A DNA stretch of 64,000 bases, from the NCBI GenBank assembly GCA_031213475.1, contig JARUPZ010000007.1, positions 7,249,586 to 7,313,585 of the forward strand. The letters run 5' to 3'. The notes beneath the pieces were generated by a model, which saw only the letters and a list, made by a program, of their open reading frames with translations, did not search any database and was not told where the DNA came from. The first letter of the stretch is position 1. Each line of letters opens with the position of its first letter. The position numbers and the translations under genes were made by a program. Origin of the DNA: Nereocystis luetkeana (lineage: Eukaryota > Sar > Phaeophyceae > Laminariales > Laminariaceae). Shown one piece after another: positions 12,501-27,500 of this stretch.

Positions 12501-15500
12501 TGCTTCTGGCTGTCCGCTAGCGGGCCGTGTCCTCTTCCGCCAACGCGAACAATACCGTACCCCCTTCAAGAGACGGCGTTGAAAAAAGCGCAACGTTTTG
12601 CCCGTATTCCGCCCCCATCCGAGAATGCTTGGTCGACCGTGCAAGAGACGACAGCATGCTAAGGGTCATGCTTATCGAACTGCTTTCCCCCCCGTTATGT
12701 TCCTCCTCTTTTTTTTGTCGACACAAAAACAGCAAAAACAGGCGAATCAGAAAGAACAAAATCCTAAATCAAGAATTTCAACAAGAGAGTAAACACTCTG
12801 CCCTGCTCAGCCTTTACCTTTCAGGAAATGTTAACACATGTATCAGTGAACAACATCACCGACCTCCGAGAAAACCGGGGCATTTTAGGACAAAAACGCG
12901 TTCAATAACAATTATCCTAAGCAGGTATTCACAGCATATGTCTCGCTGCCGCTCCGGCAATCATCTTACCAGCGTTTTTCGCTCCACAGTCTCATGAGCT
13001 AGCCCACCGCCATCCATGTTGCGGGCAACCAACCTCGGCCTCGTTACAACAGCTCGGGAGAGACTGCTGCGCCCATATTGCGGAGTGCTATCCGCGGATT
13101 CGACAATCGCCACACCCTTCGCGAAAAATCAAGCAACGATAAACAAATATTTTTCGGTGACTGTGTACTGTAGTTTCGCCGGCGGAAAATCATGGTTGGT
13201 TTCCGCGGAGAGACATTCCATTATGTCTATCCACAAACAGCAAGACATTATGTTAAGGGGTAACAGCGTATTGTGGTGAAATATATATATGTAATATATA
13301 TATATACCTGGTATATATCATGATGAGCTTGTTTCATGCGTAGGGGGGGGGTGCCTCTAAACCGGTCAAGTTTGCTACATAACCCGTTTGGTGCTGGTGC
13401 TTCGCGGTCTTATCATGATTTGCCGTATCCTCTGTCGTTTGGCGACGAGGCTCAAAAACTGTTGTTTAGTGAGGTAGTGGAGGAGACATACCCTCGTTCT
13501 TATGGAATAACTCGTTTTGTGCCGACGTCAGACGTGATCAGCCCTCGAGAGAAGAGGGGATGAGGTCGATGGCAGTCTGAAAATAGTAATTTCTGAATAT
13601 ATATGGAAATCCCTCTCTTCTGTTACACTGCAATTATGCATGTTTTCCCTTGTACTTCCTACAGGCGAATACATCTACATACAACGAGTGCCATCTAGAT
13701 TCTGTAATGCATTAGAGGATCAGTGAGTTTCGCGAGCGCCAATTTCGGGGACTACTTTGGGCTAGGGCACCGTTGCATTCGTACGAATCCACCTCGCTCT
13801 CACCCGCCGACCGCCAGCCGCCTCTCCCCTGCAATACCACTCCAAGAATCCGAGCAACGCCGTCGTCATGCCTGTCCCTGGTTGGTCGACGACAACCATC
13901 CCTATGGTCGAGGTATCTTCCAAGTAATCCGCCAACACAACCGGAAACTTTTTCGCCGCCGCTACGCTTCCTCCTTCTCCTCCTCGTCCTCCGACCGCAC
14001 TCCTACTTCTACTACTATTGCCGGCGGCGGTAGGGTGGGGGGCACCACTCCTACTACTGTTCCCCGCCACCGCGGTGATAAGGGGAAGTTCTGCACCATC
14101 GGCTTGCAGAATACCGCCAAAACCACCCTTCCCGAGGTTTTCGCCCGGTAGCATGAGCTCGGTCGACACCCTCTTAAGTCGATCCTCGAAAACGAAAAAT
14201 TCGAGGCGCTGCTGGAGGCGCCAAGCGGCTGAGGCGGCCTCGGCTACCGCGGTGACGGATGTGGAGGACGTCGCAGCGCTAACTCTCGCGGCATCGGCCG
14301 CGCCACCACTCGCAGGGGGTGGGTCTGGCCGAAAGCCCCGGTACCGAACAACGGGGAGCTGCACGACAGCGTGGTCTACGAGGAGACAGGCCAGGGCGTG
14401 CGGGAAGAGGGAGGCATCGTCTAGCCTGTCCGGAGCTGTTCGGAGCGGGTACAAGTCATCTATCGCACGAGATAGATCTGTGAATATAAGAAGAGAGGCG
14501 TGGAGTTAGGGAGGGAGGGGAAAAAATAGAGGGTTACGGAGGAGAAAGCTGTGGACGTTCGCGCGGGCAGAGAAGAAGCTGAGTATAGGCTACAGGTCAG
14601 GCTAGGCGAAGGATTAACGACTGTGGCGTGAGTGGCGCGAGGGACGAAGAGGCGTTACCCAATCACGGTATTTTTTTCTCACTCCATTGCTGAGTAGGTC
14701 AGAGTACCGTGCACTTTGTGTCTTCCGCATTGATTTGACCACCACAGTCCTGTCGTGTACCAGTTGATCGGCGTGTGCTGTGCGCTGGACGAACAAACCA
14801 AACGGTCGTCGTGGTTGTCTTACGTACCGCTCACTATGTACCTCCCGGTACATCGCAACTACCAGCCATCATTCACCTACCAACAGCGTCAAATGCGCTT
14901 TATGCTTATTATTATCCAACCGCATTAACCTGGAGAGGAAAGCCAGCCCCCCAGTTGGTTGGGTTTTGTTCGTCATCACGTCCTGATTCGAATATGTGCA
15001 TTGCCCGAAAATGTGTGTTGTGGTCCGGCTGGACCGACCGCCTGTTTGTCAAATCGAAACGATCCAGCTACCGCTCAACTGGTGGAGGGATGATTGTTTT
15101 TTGTAGCATACATATATATATGATCGTAGTTTAGGTCATGTTTTAGGAGACGAACATATGCATTTATCGAGGGAGCGTGAAATATACATATAACATATTA
15201 TACCAGGTAGACGCAAGCATACTTTTGTCCCAGGAGGCCGCTACAATTACCCCAAGCAGGCTGGCCTTTAGCGTCAGCTGCTGACTGCAGGCGACAAGCA
15301 CAGCACGTCTAGCCCGCAGCAAGCGGACTTTAGCGTTAGCATCTGTGGTGACCAACGCACGGCACACGTAACTTGTCAGCAATGTCAGCAAACACATGCA
15401 TACCTTGGAACCAACTCACAGGACGGCAAGAACATGGGGGAAAGGGGAAGCATCTTGCTGCGCGTGCCTGCTACTGCTGCTGCGAGCCTGCAACTGACTG

Positions 15501-18500
15501 CTGCTTTGCTCTGGTTATTGTGTATGTGTTCTTTAGATTTACCAGGTATGTTATTGTTGTTCGATACGAGTATGTATGTATCATTTGTCAATATTTTAAT
15601 AACTTTGGCCGTGCGAGAGTACTCGTAGCTTTCTACATTTTCGGCGTTGCTGCTTTGCTGCTGCTGTGGTCTGCCTATAACAACAGAGGTAAAACTACAG
15701 CAAGTAAGTGTGCTGTGCTGCTTTGGTGCTTTTGTTTGCTGCCGCCAGCACGTCTACTCATTTGTTTTCTGTGGACGCACCTCCATTGATAACACAAGTC
15801 CCCATCGCTGTAGTAACATAAACCGTGATGGCGCTACGGCAGGAGGGTCATACTCACGTGCTTCATTTTCACCTGCACAAAGCCACGCAGCCGAGTGATC
15901 TTACTGTACATGGCTTTGTAGTCTCATGATTTTATATGTTTTGGTTGCGCGATATATGCACCGACCGCCGTGCATGGGAGGTTTGTTTTCGTTTCGCTGC
16001 GCCAACACAATGTTTTCCAAGTCCAATTTTGAGTGAGGTTCGGAGCCACTCGCCCGAGTGGCCCAAACGCGGTAGTGACAATAATGGCATCATACCCCCC
16101 CCCCTGCCCTATCGGTCAAGTTGGATATTTTTTGTGCGGAGAGAACCTTTACTCCGCACAAGGGGGAGGATCGTATCACGTAGTGTGTATATGTTAAGGC
16201 ACCCACGAGGCAGTTACATAGTAAACCCGTTGCTGTCTCTGGAAACTGCCCACACCAGAAATTAAATCAATTCATTGATGCTGTCATCCATATGCAAGAA
16301 AATCCGCCCCCAAAGCGGTTATTAGCAGGATGCAGCTCACCCTTCATGCGACTTGCCCAACATCTCACGGCGCTTCGCGCTTGGTGCAAGCAATGTCTAC
16401 CTGGTCGGTGAAAACCCGACGTGCTCCGTCCCGGCATTGTAGGGATGCGAGGGTCTAAGGTCATACGACTACGGCCAACAACATATTCGCCTGATTGAGA
16501 GCGAAGTATCTGATTGAGAGCGAGAGCCAAATAAATTGAAATTTCGGGTCCAGACGCCTCTTGCCATTTCTTGGTAAGTAGGGGACGGGCTATTCCAAGA
16601 AGCGGCGCAAATTGAAGGTCTCGTCAGCAGCGTCGCGAGCATATGCGTGTCATCGTCATCGGATGCTGCAGCTAGGAGCTAGACAAGTTGCTAGATTTCC
16701 CCAGATTGGCTATTCCTGCCTCAAACTGTTTCAGGGCGGTGTCGCCTCGGGCGGTGGGCTCTACTGTAGCTTCTGCTCCCGGCTGTAGCTCCACAACGAG
16801 AGACTCCCACACGATGACCAGGGTAGCGGCTTGAAGCTACGGGCTAGCCCTTCAATTCAAGCTACACAGCAAGCTCCACCTCTCAGCGGTAGTCCGGCTA
16901 CAGCGTATCGCGCAATCTCGCTCTCAACCAGATACTACGCTCTCAATCAGGCGAATATGTTGTTGGCCATGCATGACAATGAGTACACCCCCCTCCCCCC
17001 GCCCGCCCTATCGTGGCACCAGCCCTCGGGAAACTATATATAGAGAGAAACACGAGTGTTCAGTCAGCTTGATTTGGGCCTTATTATTTCTTGCGGCACC
17101 CTCGGTATCGGTGTGAGCCGGTCGCCCCGGTGGTTCAAGTGGTTAACCTCGAATTCTACTTGTTTGAGTCCTGGGTTCGAGCCCTAGGAGGGTCGGACTT
17201 TGACTTTATTTGCAAAAATAAAAAAAAGGGATTCAATTGTTGAGAGCGCCTTGCAGCGTGGGTAGGCACAATTCGATGCGAGTCGACGAGGGAAGAAAAG
17301 GCTGAAATCTTCTCGCGATAAAAATGAAGGCACGTACCGTAGCGGGAAGGGGGGAGAAGAGCCTGCTATGTGACCCCGGATCTGAGTTACGAGTTGGAAG
17401 GAGAGAGAGAAGAAGATGTGCGAAGATAATGAATGGGATGGAAAAAAAAAAAAAAAAAAAAAAACACGACTCCGCAGGGAAATCTTAACCTTCGTATGTA
17501 TATATATATGTTGATTTTTTTAGTGTATTTTCGACGAATGTTTGGTAACATGTTCTCGAAGGGAAATCTTGTATACACACGTGGTATTATTATTTATTTA
17601 GTGTACGTTTCACGAGTGTTGTAGTTTCAGGAGACGATACACAGCCTCTTAAAAAACAAACAAACAAACAACAGTATATTTATTGCACCCCAATGTCAAA
17701 GTGTCCCGCGTGTCCATGATATTGACACCAACTTCAATATGAGTAAGATAATCAAAGCGTACGTTGTACAATTATATAATAATAATAGCAGAATGTCGAA
17801 GTTATATTGGGAAGTACCTGGTAATACATTTCTGGGGATTGTCTACGCATGTCTGTATGTACCTCTCAACGGCCGTGTCCTACGACGTCCACCGACTGAA
17901 GGGCTGACTCCTAGAGGAAGCAACAGGAGAAGAAGCAGGGGAAGGGCAGTTTCATTTGCTTGTCTTCAGCTCAACGCGCCGCTGTACGAGCATAGATAGC
18001 AGAAGAGGCACTCTAGCGGACGGCATGGCACTGCCTGTTGTTGTTGTCGATAGGCCTAGAGGCTCTAGTCTAGGAGTATTGTCGTGGTTCAATAAAGTAC
18101 CAGGTATATTTATAAAATTAAAAAACAACGGCTGTGAGATCGAGGACTTCGTCGAGACTCATCTTTGCAAGCTGTGAGTGATGCTTCGATTGTGGGCACT
18201 GACTGGGGGTTTTAAATGGCCTCATTCATGCAGGAAACCCAGTCCGTATGTTATGAGGAAGATCAAGTCTGAAGCTGCGAGATTCAAGGAGTGACTGTCG
18301 GTGTGTTTATATCTTGTAAATAATTAAAATAAATAGTTACACGCATAGATATATATATATATATATATGATATTGTACACCTGATGTAACTTGCGCTCAT
18401 TGTCTTCGGGTGTGTATTTTTGTAACATATCCATCAAACAAGAACAACCGCCAAAAAGGACGAGGTGGCAGAGTTCGAACCTCACTTTGCGTGTTGTTTT

Positions 18501-21500
18501 GTAAGAGATACACCCCAACCCCACAACCAATGAGCTACTGCTACCACCACCACTACCACTACTACTACTGCTACCAAAGTTGCACTGAGATGGCTAACCG
18601 TCAAGCCGTGGGAAGGCCGTCTTTCGAGACATTATTATCCATCCGTCTAGACGGCTTGTTCCCTATCCCCGGAAAAAACTCCATCCAGTTATGTGTGTGG
18701 AAACCCCTACTTTATATTTTTTCCCCCTGCCTTAGTGCGGCGGTGAGGTTTTCGGCCGAACGTTTTGCCGAATCAGATAACCTTATCGTGTTATTGCTGC
18801 AGATCGGAAAGCCTAACAAAACTAAAGCTTTGAAAACCCCAGAAACATACGGGTTTCTTACAATATGACCAGGCGTTTCTTCCAAAAACCGGGGGGGGTT
18901 ACCGCGTGTCCCGGAGTTTGGCCGTCAAGGCTGTATGCCAAGCCTTGACACCGTCTGCCAAGGGGTAAAAGTGCCGATTCAGTGCATCTTTGACTGCTAC
19001 TGCTTCGCGAGTGTAATATGCGCATAGACGTGTGTATTATGCTCAGTGGTTATCATGGTACGTGTTACTTTGAGTAGCTTGTTGGGTCAAGGTGTATCTC
19101 TGATATGCAGCAAGCGTGTTGCATTATACGAGTATTGCATATCAATGTAGCTGGATTTAGTAATGATAACTCTGCTCCCACGTGCGAGATGCGGATGCGC
19201 GTACGAAAACGCCACAAGCAGGGCTCCGACCCTATACCTGGGGAACATGTTTTGAGCCAATATTAACAAAAAGTACTCCGGGCGGGGCTCGAACCCGCGA
19301 CCTTATGCGTGTGAGGCATACGTCATAACCAGCTAGACCACCGGAGCTCGCACTTGATGAACGTTGGCTGTGTGTATGCACCTCGCCATCCTTTACACCG
19401 GAGAATATCCGAGCGAACATATTTAATTATCACGGGCTAGACACGCATCATGATCATCATATATATATAAAGGAAAAAAAAGAAAAAAGAAAAAGAAAAA
19501 AACGAAGCTGTGAGACATCGAAAAATTACTCGTACCGTAAAAACTCATATTTCCAAGCTTGGTGTGTGTGATAACTCGATGGCGCGTTCGAAGGGGTGTT
19601 TTAGAGTTGTCTACGTACAAATTATTGCAGGTATGAGAGCAACGAAATCGCTACCTCCCCCAGCATGGCATAAAGGTGACTGCTGTGGTTACGGTATACT
19701 TCCTGTAGGTGTATATAACATATTAGTGTCGTCAGAATGAGAGGTTAAAATAACCCGTGTGCGTATGAACACAGCACAAACAGACACCAGGTAGATACCA
19801 GGAAGATAAGCTGACCACTCTAGCCGGGAATATAAGAATCGTTTGATATTAACATCAGAGTACAAACGGGGCTTGTATTTACGATCAGGGTGGTATTTAT
19901 AAAGGGCGGGTGGAGTATTCGGCTGATTTTCATCGCTTTTAGGCTATGAAATCACAACTTGTGCATCTGGCCAGCGCGAGCAGTTGCTTCGTTTCGTGTC
20001 TATCTGCCTTCCTCTGCCTTGCTGTAGGCCGTGTGAGTGAACTTTTAGACACGCACAAAGCCGTACGGGCTTTTTTCCGATACCCCGGTCTGACCACGAC
20101 GACACCGTCCCCGGCTGCTTAGTATCCCCAAGCAGGCCGAGGTGATAGGTTTCGTTTCTTCAGCGACCGCTTGCGTTCGGCCTTCACCCGCGCGATATTG
20201 TAAATAGGCCGTGACGATGACTACCCTTAACATGTTTCGCGTCTCTATTGGTGCGCTCTGTGTCAGCGAAATCTGCCACGCGTCCGTTCCGCCTTCTCTG
20301 CCGCGGGATCGGGTCTCAGCAGTTTGGTGGGTTTCCCCCTATTAGCTCTCATTATTCGAGTGAGCTGCGTCCCGTCATTGCGTCTTCTGTTGCGTTAGCT
20401 CCTGTTTGGTGTTCTTAAATAAGTTTCAATCTTCGAATTGCCCGTTTCCGAGCTTTTGGTTCCGGGGTCTTCTTCAAGGTATGTCTTAGACGTTTCCTGC
20501 TTTTTTCTGGGTCGGGCTGGGGATGATTTTTACGTATTTCGTCCTGCCAACCCCCCCCGCCCAGTGCCCGGGGCTGGTTCGAGTACTCGGGCCACTCATT
20601 TGTACCACAGGACACGTTTTCTGAGTTTTAGGTCCGGGGTTGGGTGGCCTGCGGAGTATTCTGTGTTACATATGTTCTTCGTCCTACCGATCCCCCCCCC
20701 GTTAAGGGAGCTGGGGGGGATCTGGGTAAAATTGCTCACTCATAGTGGGGCACAGGACCGCATTAGTTTTGGTTTTAACCTTTCGCTTTTCCGTCGACAC
20801 TTTCTCGCCCCACATCCCCCCTTGTGGGTGGTATGGCGATGGCTTTCATTGGCGTATTACCCATGCTCCTTATGGGAAGGCAGTCCTTTCTTTCATTTTC
20901 TTGGCGTTCCTTGTCGGTGTCGTAGCCTTACCGTTCAGAGATGTGAGAGTGGGTTTTGAGGAGTCGCATCTTCGACTCAAGTCCTACGGTAGTTCGTGGA
21001 ATCGGGGTTTCCGTGAATTTCTCGTATTTCTGCATATGTGTGTGTGTTCTTCACATTAAACCGTTCTTTCTACCCGTCGACATCCAGCACAACCAGTGTT
21101 CGTGCCGATTCTCCAATCCTAGAAGAGGTACAAGTTCTGTGGTTACAAAGCTACGCCACAGAGATACTACGTTGCCACGTGTGCAGTATGCACTGCAGTG
21201 GGCAATGCAAAGCCATGTCATCATACTAGATACGACAGGCACGATTACGCAATCTATGAAATAGTGAAACGAAAAAAAAGAATCAAAGAGAAAACAAAAA
21301 CAAAGTAGGCAAATCGAAAGAGAAACATATACGGCTCGTCAGAGCGGGTTTGCGAAATGGTACTGATTTGAATGGTGTAGAAAGGCCGGTAAGTACCTGG
21401 ACACGGGTATTGGGATCGTATTTGTAGTACGTGGGAGACGTGTCTTAGATGGAAACCAGGGGTTTCCAATGAGGCACTCAACCTCCTCTCGGGCTTCTGT

Positions 21501-24500
21501 CGTACTCGAAATGAATAAAGCCGCGTTTTTTCTTTCTGATCTCTAAGAAATCAATGCACGTGAGTACCAACGAGTACCAGCTCAACAGGCAAACCTGGCA
21601 AGGTATACCCCGTGTCCCAACCTGATTATACCACTCGTGCCTACGCAGTGGGTAGGGTGCTTGGTGAGTTTTTTCTTTCGTATCTCGCTCTCGGGTATTT
21701 TCTGCCAATTAATGGTACGTTGATCGACTAGCTTAAGATTAAGTCGCTCTTGGTGACGCGAGCGACACCGCTCCCTCACGGCTTGTTCCTCGATTTAGCG
21801 TCCGGGTCGTCCTCGCTAGTTTTTCTTACTTTCCTTTACCCGTATTTTCGGACTCGTTGTTGCCTGATTCGCTGTGTACACATGAAATCGGCTTCTGCCT
21901 TGCAAGTTAGAGGTCTTGGAATGGGTTGTGAAGCGCCGCATCTGCGATTCATTGTCCGAATTATCTGGATGGGTTTAGTTCCTGCATGAGCTTTCTATGA
22001 ATCTGCTTATACGGCCTTCCAGGGTGGGCTATACCCCCTCTGCCCTGTTGCGGTGTTATGAGTTGTGGCAAGTGCCCCCTCGTTCTACCTGGCAGGCGTT
22101 ATCGCCTGCCTGGCTGATGAATATTTCCCCCTTCGTTCAGAAGACATCCTGCGAGCAAGCACGCAACTAGTATTACCTCCAAGCACCTTGTGTGAGTGAC
22201 CAAAGCAGAGCCAGAGGCACTACCTGCATAGCAGTAATCGGCCCCTAGCTCCACTCTGCCTTCAGACATAACATCGGTCAATCAACACGCGTGCCATATA
22301 TGATGGAGGCAACATGGTTTGACATGGCCAAACAATTTCTGACAAACGGACGGACGGACGGACGGACGGACGGACGGGGGCTCTCAACCTGATGAACTAC
22401 CCAATAGTCTTTCTACTCCATTCGTGCGCTCACGATATGTCGGGCGTTCTGCTGTCAGGTGAGGTAGAGAGCCCCATAAGAGAGGAGCCTCAGACAACAG
22501 AGGAGCTACTTCTACCCTAGCGCGCGTCTCGAAAAACTAGAACCGAATGCCTTGAGACACAGCATTCACATCCATGCCCATATCATTTTGTTTTTGGGAT
22601 CCCGCACCTTCCAAGACCATGGAAAGGAAGATTGTCTCGTCCTCATACCCCTGTCGAAAGCGGTTCGTGCACGCCGCCAGCTCCTGCTTGAGCTGCGTCA
22701 TGCGTCCTTTGCTTCCGTTGATGAACCGAATCACTCCGGCGATACCACCGGCCGCCTGCGGACCGTTTCGTCCGACGGTAAAACGGAGAGAGGTATGCAG
22801 ACAGGGAGGAGGAAGGGGGTTTTACATGGGGCGGAGACTGCACGGTAGTGCTGCAACCATCCGCACCTCCAAAGGGGGCCTTCGGTAAAATAGTGGAAGC
22901 TGGGCTCGATGGGATGCTCCGGTAGGGATGGGTATCGCCTACTATTACGGGGGACTATAGTAAGTAGGACCTACGGTACACACAAAAACCTATATATTTC
23001 CCTTTTTTTACCAACAATATTTGGTCCTATTTACTATGGTCCCTCGTAGTAATGTTCATGAGGATCCTCACTCGAGGAGGTATGAGTTTATGCTGTACCT
23101 CACCCGACAACAACAGGCGTTTGCGAGAGAAAACGTGCAAGGTCATAAAATACTGTATAAGTCCGACGCACAAATCCCATTGCCTACCGTAGGTATCTAA
23201 CGATTACCCCTTCCAGTACTGCAGTGTACCAAACCCTGTTTTTTACTTCAAGTGTTTTGCCTCCACCTCGAGACCGCGGTCCTAACGGACTCAAAGACAA
23301 ATTGGACGATTCACCTCATGGGCTAACGCGTGCCTTATTGATTGGTTGGTTGGCTGGTTTTCAGTTGAAGAGCCCTGAAAACAACACAACTGTTCGGGCT
23401 GAACAAGTGCACACCTCCGACATGTCACCGATTTCTCATTAGATGAATTAAATCAGTCTGGGCAGATATATCATCTATTCCCAATCTTGCAGGAACTATC
23501 TGCGCGATCTACTAGGCCAGGATTCGTCGGTTGGATCTGCAATCTACAGATCCCGCGCAACATCGCGACAGGTTAGGATCTAGATGATATATCTATAGAT
23601 TATCTATCTGTAGATGATCTATCTGTAGATGATCTATCTGTAGATCGTGATCTGTCTGTGCGAGGCGTGAACAAGTGCAACCCCGATCGTAAAAATTAGC
23701 ACGGCTCCTTCTTGTGGCAAAACCCCCCCCGGAAAACTACGGGGGCCTAGAGCACAGAGCGAAAAGGGACACTTGGACAACACGGTTTTATTCAAATATG
23801 GCAAACACATTATTCGACCTGTCGTTAACATGGATCGCTCCTTCGACACGTCGACTAATACGGGGCGGCATAGTAAATAGGGCCTACGGTACACACAAAA
23901 ACCTGTATATTTCGCTATTTTTGCTAACAATATTTGGTCCTGTTTACTATGGTCCCCCGTAATACTATTATACGAATCCCTGTTTGCTCTCTACGGGACG
24001 AGCGACATGTCCCAGAAAATTAGTTTTGCGCTCCCCTAGTCTTTTCTCGCCATTTGGCCAGTGAGTGCGCTACTTCTATTACGGGGGACCATAGTTAATA
24101 GGACCTATGGCATACATAAAAACCTATATAGTTGACCATTTTTACTAACAATATTTGGTCCTATTAACTGTGGTCCCCCGTAATATCTGAATTTGGTGGT
24201 TTCTGCATGTGGTAGGTATCGTTATCAAGAGTAGTCTTACACCAGGCACGTTTTCGCGCGCCTCAAACGTACCCGCAAGTGAACATTGGCTAGCTCTCGA
24301 TTGATACAAACGAGGATAATCTCGTGGAGATAGTGAATCTATCGATGAGAGCACTCTACAGGACATGCGAGGTGGGGTGTTCTCAACAGTGTTGCTAAAA
24401 AGATGCAATAAGTATCACAAAAAAAAAAACGAAAAAAAATAAAGTACTCGACTGTCTAAAACACTCTTGCGCCAAATTTCTGAGAGTTTTTTTGCTTGGT

Positions 24501-27500
24501 GAATTTTACAGGGAAACCCTACTAGAAATTACCTCTACTCCGTTTGTTTAGCCCGCTACCCAAACTGCGTCAACTATTCGTCACAGGTGTGCGGTTCATT
24601 TGTTCCCCTCGCACCATCTTCTGACACGGATGGAGTTCGCTCTGTAGGCACGCAGCGCGCGTGTAGAAGAAGCCGTGCTCGGTCATGAGTCCTCGCTGAC
24701 CCACGACAGCCCCCTGCGTCACCAACCCTGGAAATATTGTAACACGTGTCACACATCACAAGCAACACGCCACCCACGGAAAGCGAACCACAACGCACGT
24801 TGGTATCACTGGTTAGTGTACGAGAATCGCTTCGTAACCGTTGAGTGAATGCAGGGGTAAGGATTGAGCTGTACATACCGCTGACGCGCATGGTTTTTGA
24901 GCCTGTGTCGGTGGCTGCTGTTGCTGTTTGATGCCTTTGATGCCTGGCCCTACGTCTTCCGCAGACGAATGGGTGACGTCGTTGGTCCAAAAACCTTGTA
25001 CATGCACGTCAGATAAATCTCACCTAAAGTAGATCATAACCTTATGTCGTTCTGAGTTGTTGTTGTGCAGCACCTGCACATCACAGATATATCCGACCCA
25101 GGGAACATGTCCTGGATCGTGCAACATGAGCTACATACGCTTAACTCTTTTGTGCGCCTACCGATAAAAGCCGAGTCGGTTCTCCGCATTTCGGTCAACT
25201 CTTTCGTGCGCCGAAAAACCGACCCGAAAAACTCGGTTTCGGTTTTGCGAAAACCGACAAGAAGAGAGAAAAAAAAACCATCGAAACAAACGACTGTTGA
25301 TTTTGGGTCCACAACCGTATGGGCACAGTTATATAACATGAACACTGCATTCCTCAAGCACCCTAAATAAACGAGTTACGTGATGGTTCCACGTCCTTGC
25401 AAAAACCTTACATACCACCCCTGGCCGGTATTACCATCACCGCTTGGTAGTGACATCAGAGTCTAAATGGCCACACGGGAATTACGTTTTCGTCCCGAGT
25501 GGTACTGTGTCATTTTCTACCGTGTGTCTCGCACGCCGTCAGTAAGGGAATTCGGAAAACGGGGGGGGTGGAAGTGACTGCCGTAGAGATTTTCGTGAGA
25601 GGGTTTACGTTGTTGGTCTGTTAATACCTTGTGCGTAGCTTCGTCGAGCGTTCAGGTCCGATTGGTAACATCTGATATAGGTGTGGAGTCGTTGAAGTCT
25701 GCCTGATTCCTTTTTTTTCATGCGTGGGGGGTGTGACTAGAACAAGCGCTATACATTGTCTAATGGCTGATAAAAGTATTGAATTGATTCAACCCCGCAC
25801 TTAACTCGAGACATTTACTTATTTCATTCCACTCATCCATACCTTATTTACATGTATGCTTGGCGTGTACAACATCTTCATAATATTTGTCTTTGACCAG
25901 CTATTACTTCGTATACGATTATATTACAGTACCTGTTACACAATTTAAACAAATTAGTGAGGCAAAGGCCGAGGGAGCGAAGCGACCGAGGTCGTTCTTT
26001 TTACTATTAAATAGGCAAAAAAAGCCTCCTGATGCCGGGAGGCGTACAGGCTTACATTTCTTCAGTGGTTTTCACTCCACAAGCAGTCAATCATGAGCAC
26101 CCCATGAGGCATACAATACCCCCCCCCTCACCGGAGGAGCAGTTCGGGGCTGTCCGCTTACTTCCCGCTCCCCCCGCGGCACCACAACTTTTCTCGCCGT
26201 CTGCACTCATCCCTCTCCCCTTCTTCGACACACTTCCTCCTCCTCCTCCTCCTCCTCGAGATGACGACGACGACACCCACTTGCGAAAGTCGACGAAGGC
26301 AGGAATGACACATGCATGCCGACGGGCCCCTCCCGGCACGCCCGCTAACCGCGGTCGTCCTTCAGCATCGAAGCCGCTCTCGGCTTTTTTTGACAATTTT
26401 TTCCCACCGCCGCAGTGGTAGGAGGGCAAAATGCAAAATTGTCCACCAAAAACAGTTAAAAAAGGGCCAAGAGGGGTGGGTGGGAGGGGGGGGGGGGGTA
26501 CTCGATAGGAGAGATGTACTCGATCTCATGCATGGCCGTAGTCGTATGACCATAGACCCTCGCATCCCTACAATACCGGGACGGAGCATGTCGGGTTTTC
26601 ACCGACCAGGCAGACATTGCTTGCACCAAGCGCGAAGCGCCGTGAGGTGTCTGGCGAGTCGCATGAAGGGTGAGCTGCATCCTACTAAGAACCGCTTTAG
26701 AGGCGGACTTGCAGGACGACAGCTTCAATGAGTTGATTTAATTTCCGGTGTAGGCATTTCCAGAGACAGCATTGGGAGTACTATGTAACTGCCTCTTAAC
26801 TTCCTCTTGGGTGCCTTACCTTGAACACTACGTGATACGATCATTCCCAATTGTGCGGAGTAAAGGTTCTTTACCTCGCACAAATTATCTAACTCGACAA
26901 CCAACTGTGGGCGACCGCCACATAAAAAAAAACGGTACCCTGGTTCTCTAGCTCACGTAGTGAGCGGCATGTTTTACAGTGTCGTTGCCAACCGACGCCA
27001 ACCCAACCTATAAAAAATAGGGGGAGGTGGGGTGGGGTGGGGGGGGGGGGGGTGTGTGAAAAAATGGAAGGAACAGAATATTACTGGTCCATCACGCACT
27101 CACTTGAAAATTCTTGGTTGGCGCCCGCAGGTGTTTTTGTTAGTAAAAGTTGAAAAAAGACACGTAAGGTAGCTCTAAAACCCAAAATATCGTGGAAAGT
27201 CATATTTGCAAGCTGCGTTTTTGCACGGGCTGATACTTCGTGTAATATGGTCCGTGTTAAGTTCGTGTTTTGGTTAGGTCCTACACACATCTCCGTGCGC
27301 CCTACGACGTAAGGCCATAACAAACCAAAACCTGTCCACAGTGTTGCAATCGTATTCCATCATAAATACTGTCAAAGAGAACCACCCCCCGCGTTACACC
27401 ACCTTCCCCGTGTGGGTACCCTCCCCCCTTTTCCCCGCTCCACGTCTCTTTTAATCATGCCACAATTCCATCTCGGCGCGACTCGTGTTCAACGGTCACA

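Larger units (their letters stand above)
14478..22607 (-). other. 8.1-kb intron between exons 18 and 19
   Basis: Bounded by GAAG|GTGCGG and ATTCACAG with matching phase 1. It holds R copies (16,075-16,490 and about 16,960), a SINE (17,117), a tRNA-like relic (18,455), tRNA-Val (19,274) and family L (20,280-22,290). Between 14,500 and 16,000 I see nothing recognisable. Confidence 0.7.

Noticed and set aside
13723..14509. Plus-strand ORFs opposite exon 19
   Set aside because: No splice-phase or motif support; the minus strand carries the in-phase NACHT exon.
26312..26731. ORF of 139 codons, plus strand
   Set aside because: Runs from antisense of exon 15 into repeat R; equivalent frames occur in other R copies.
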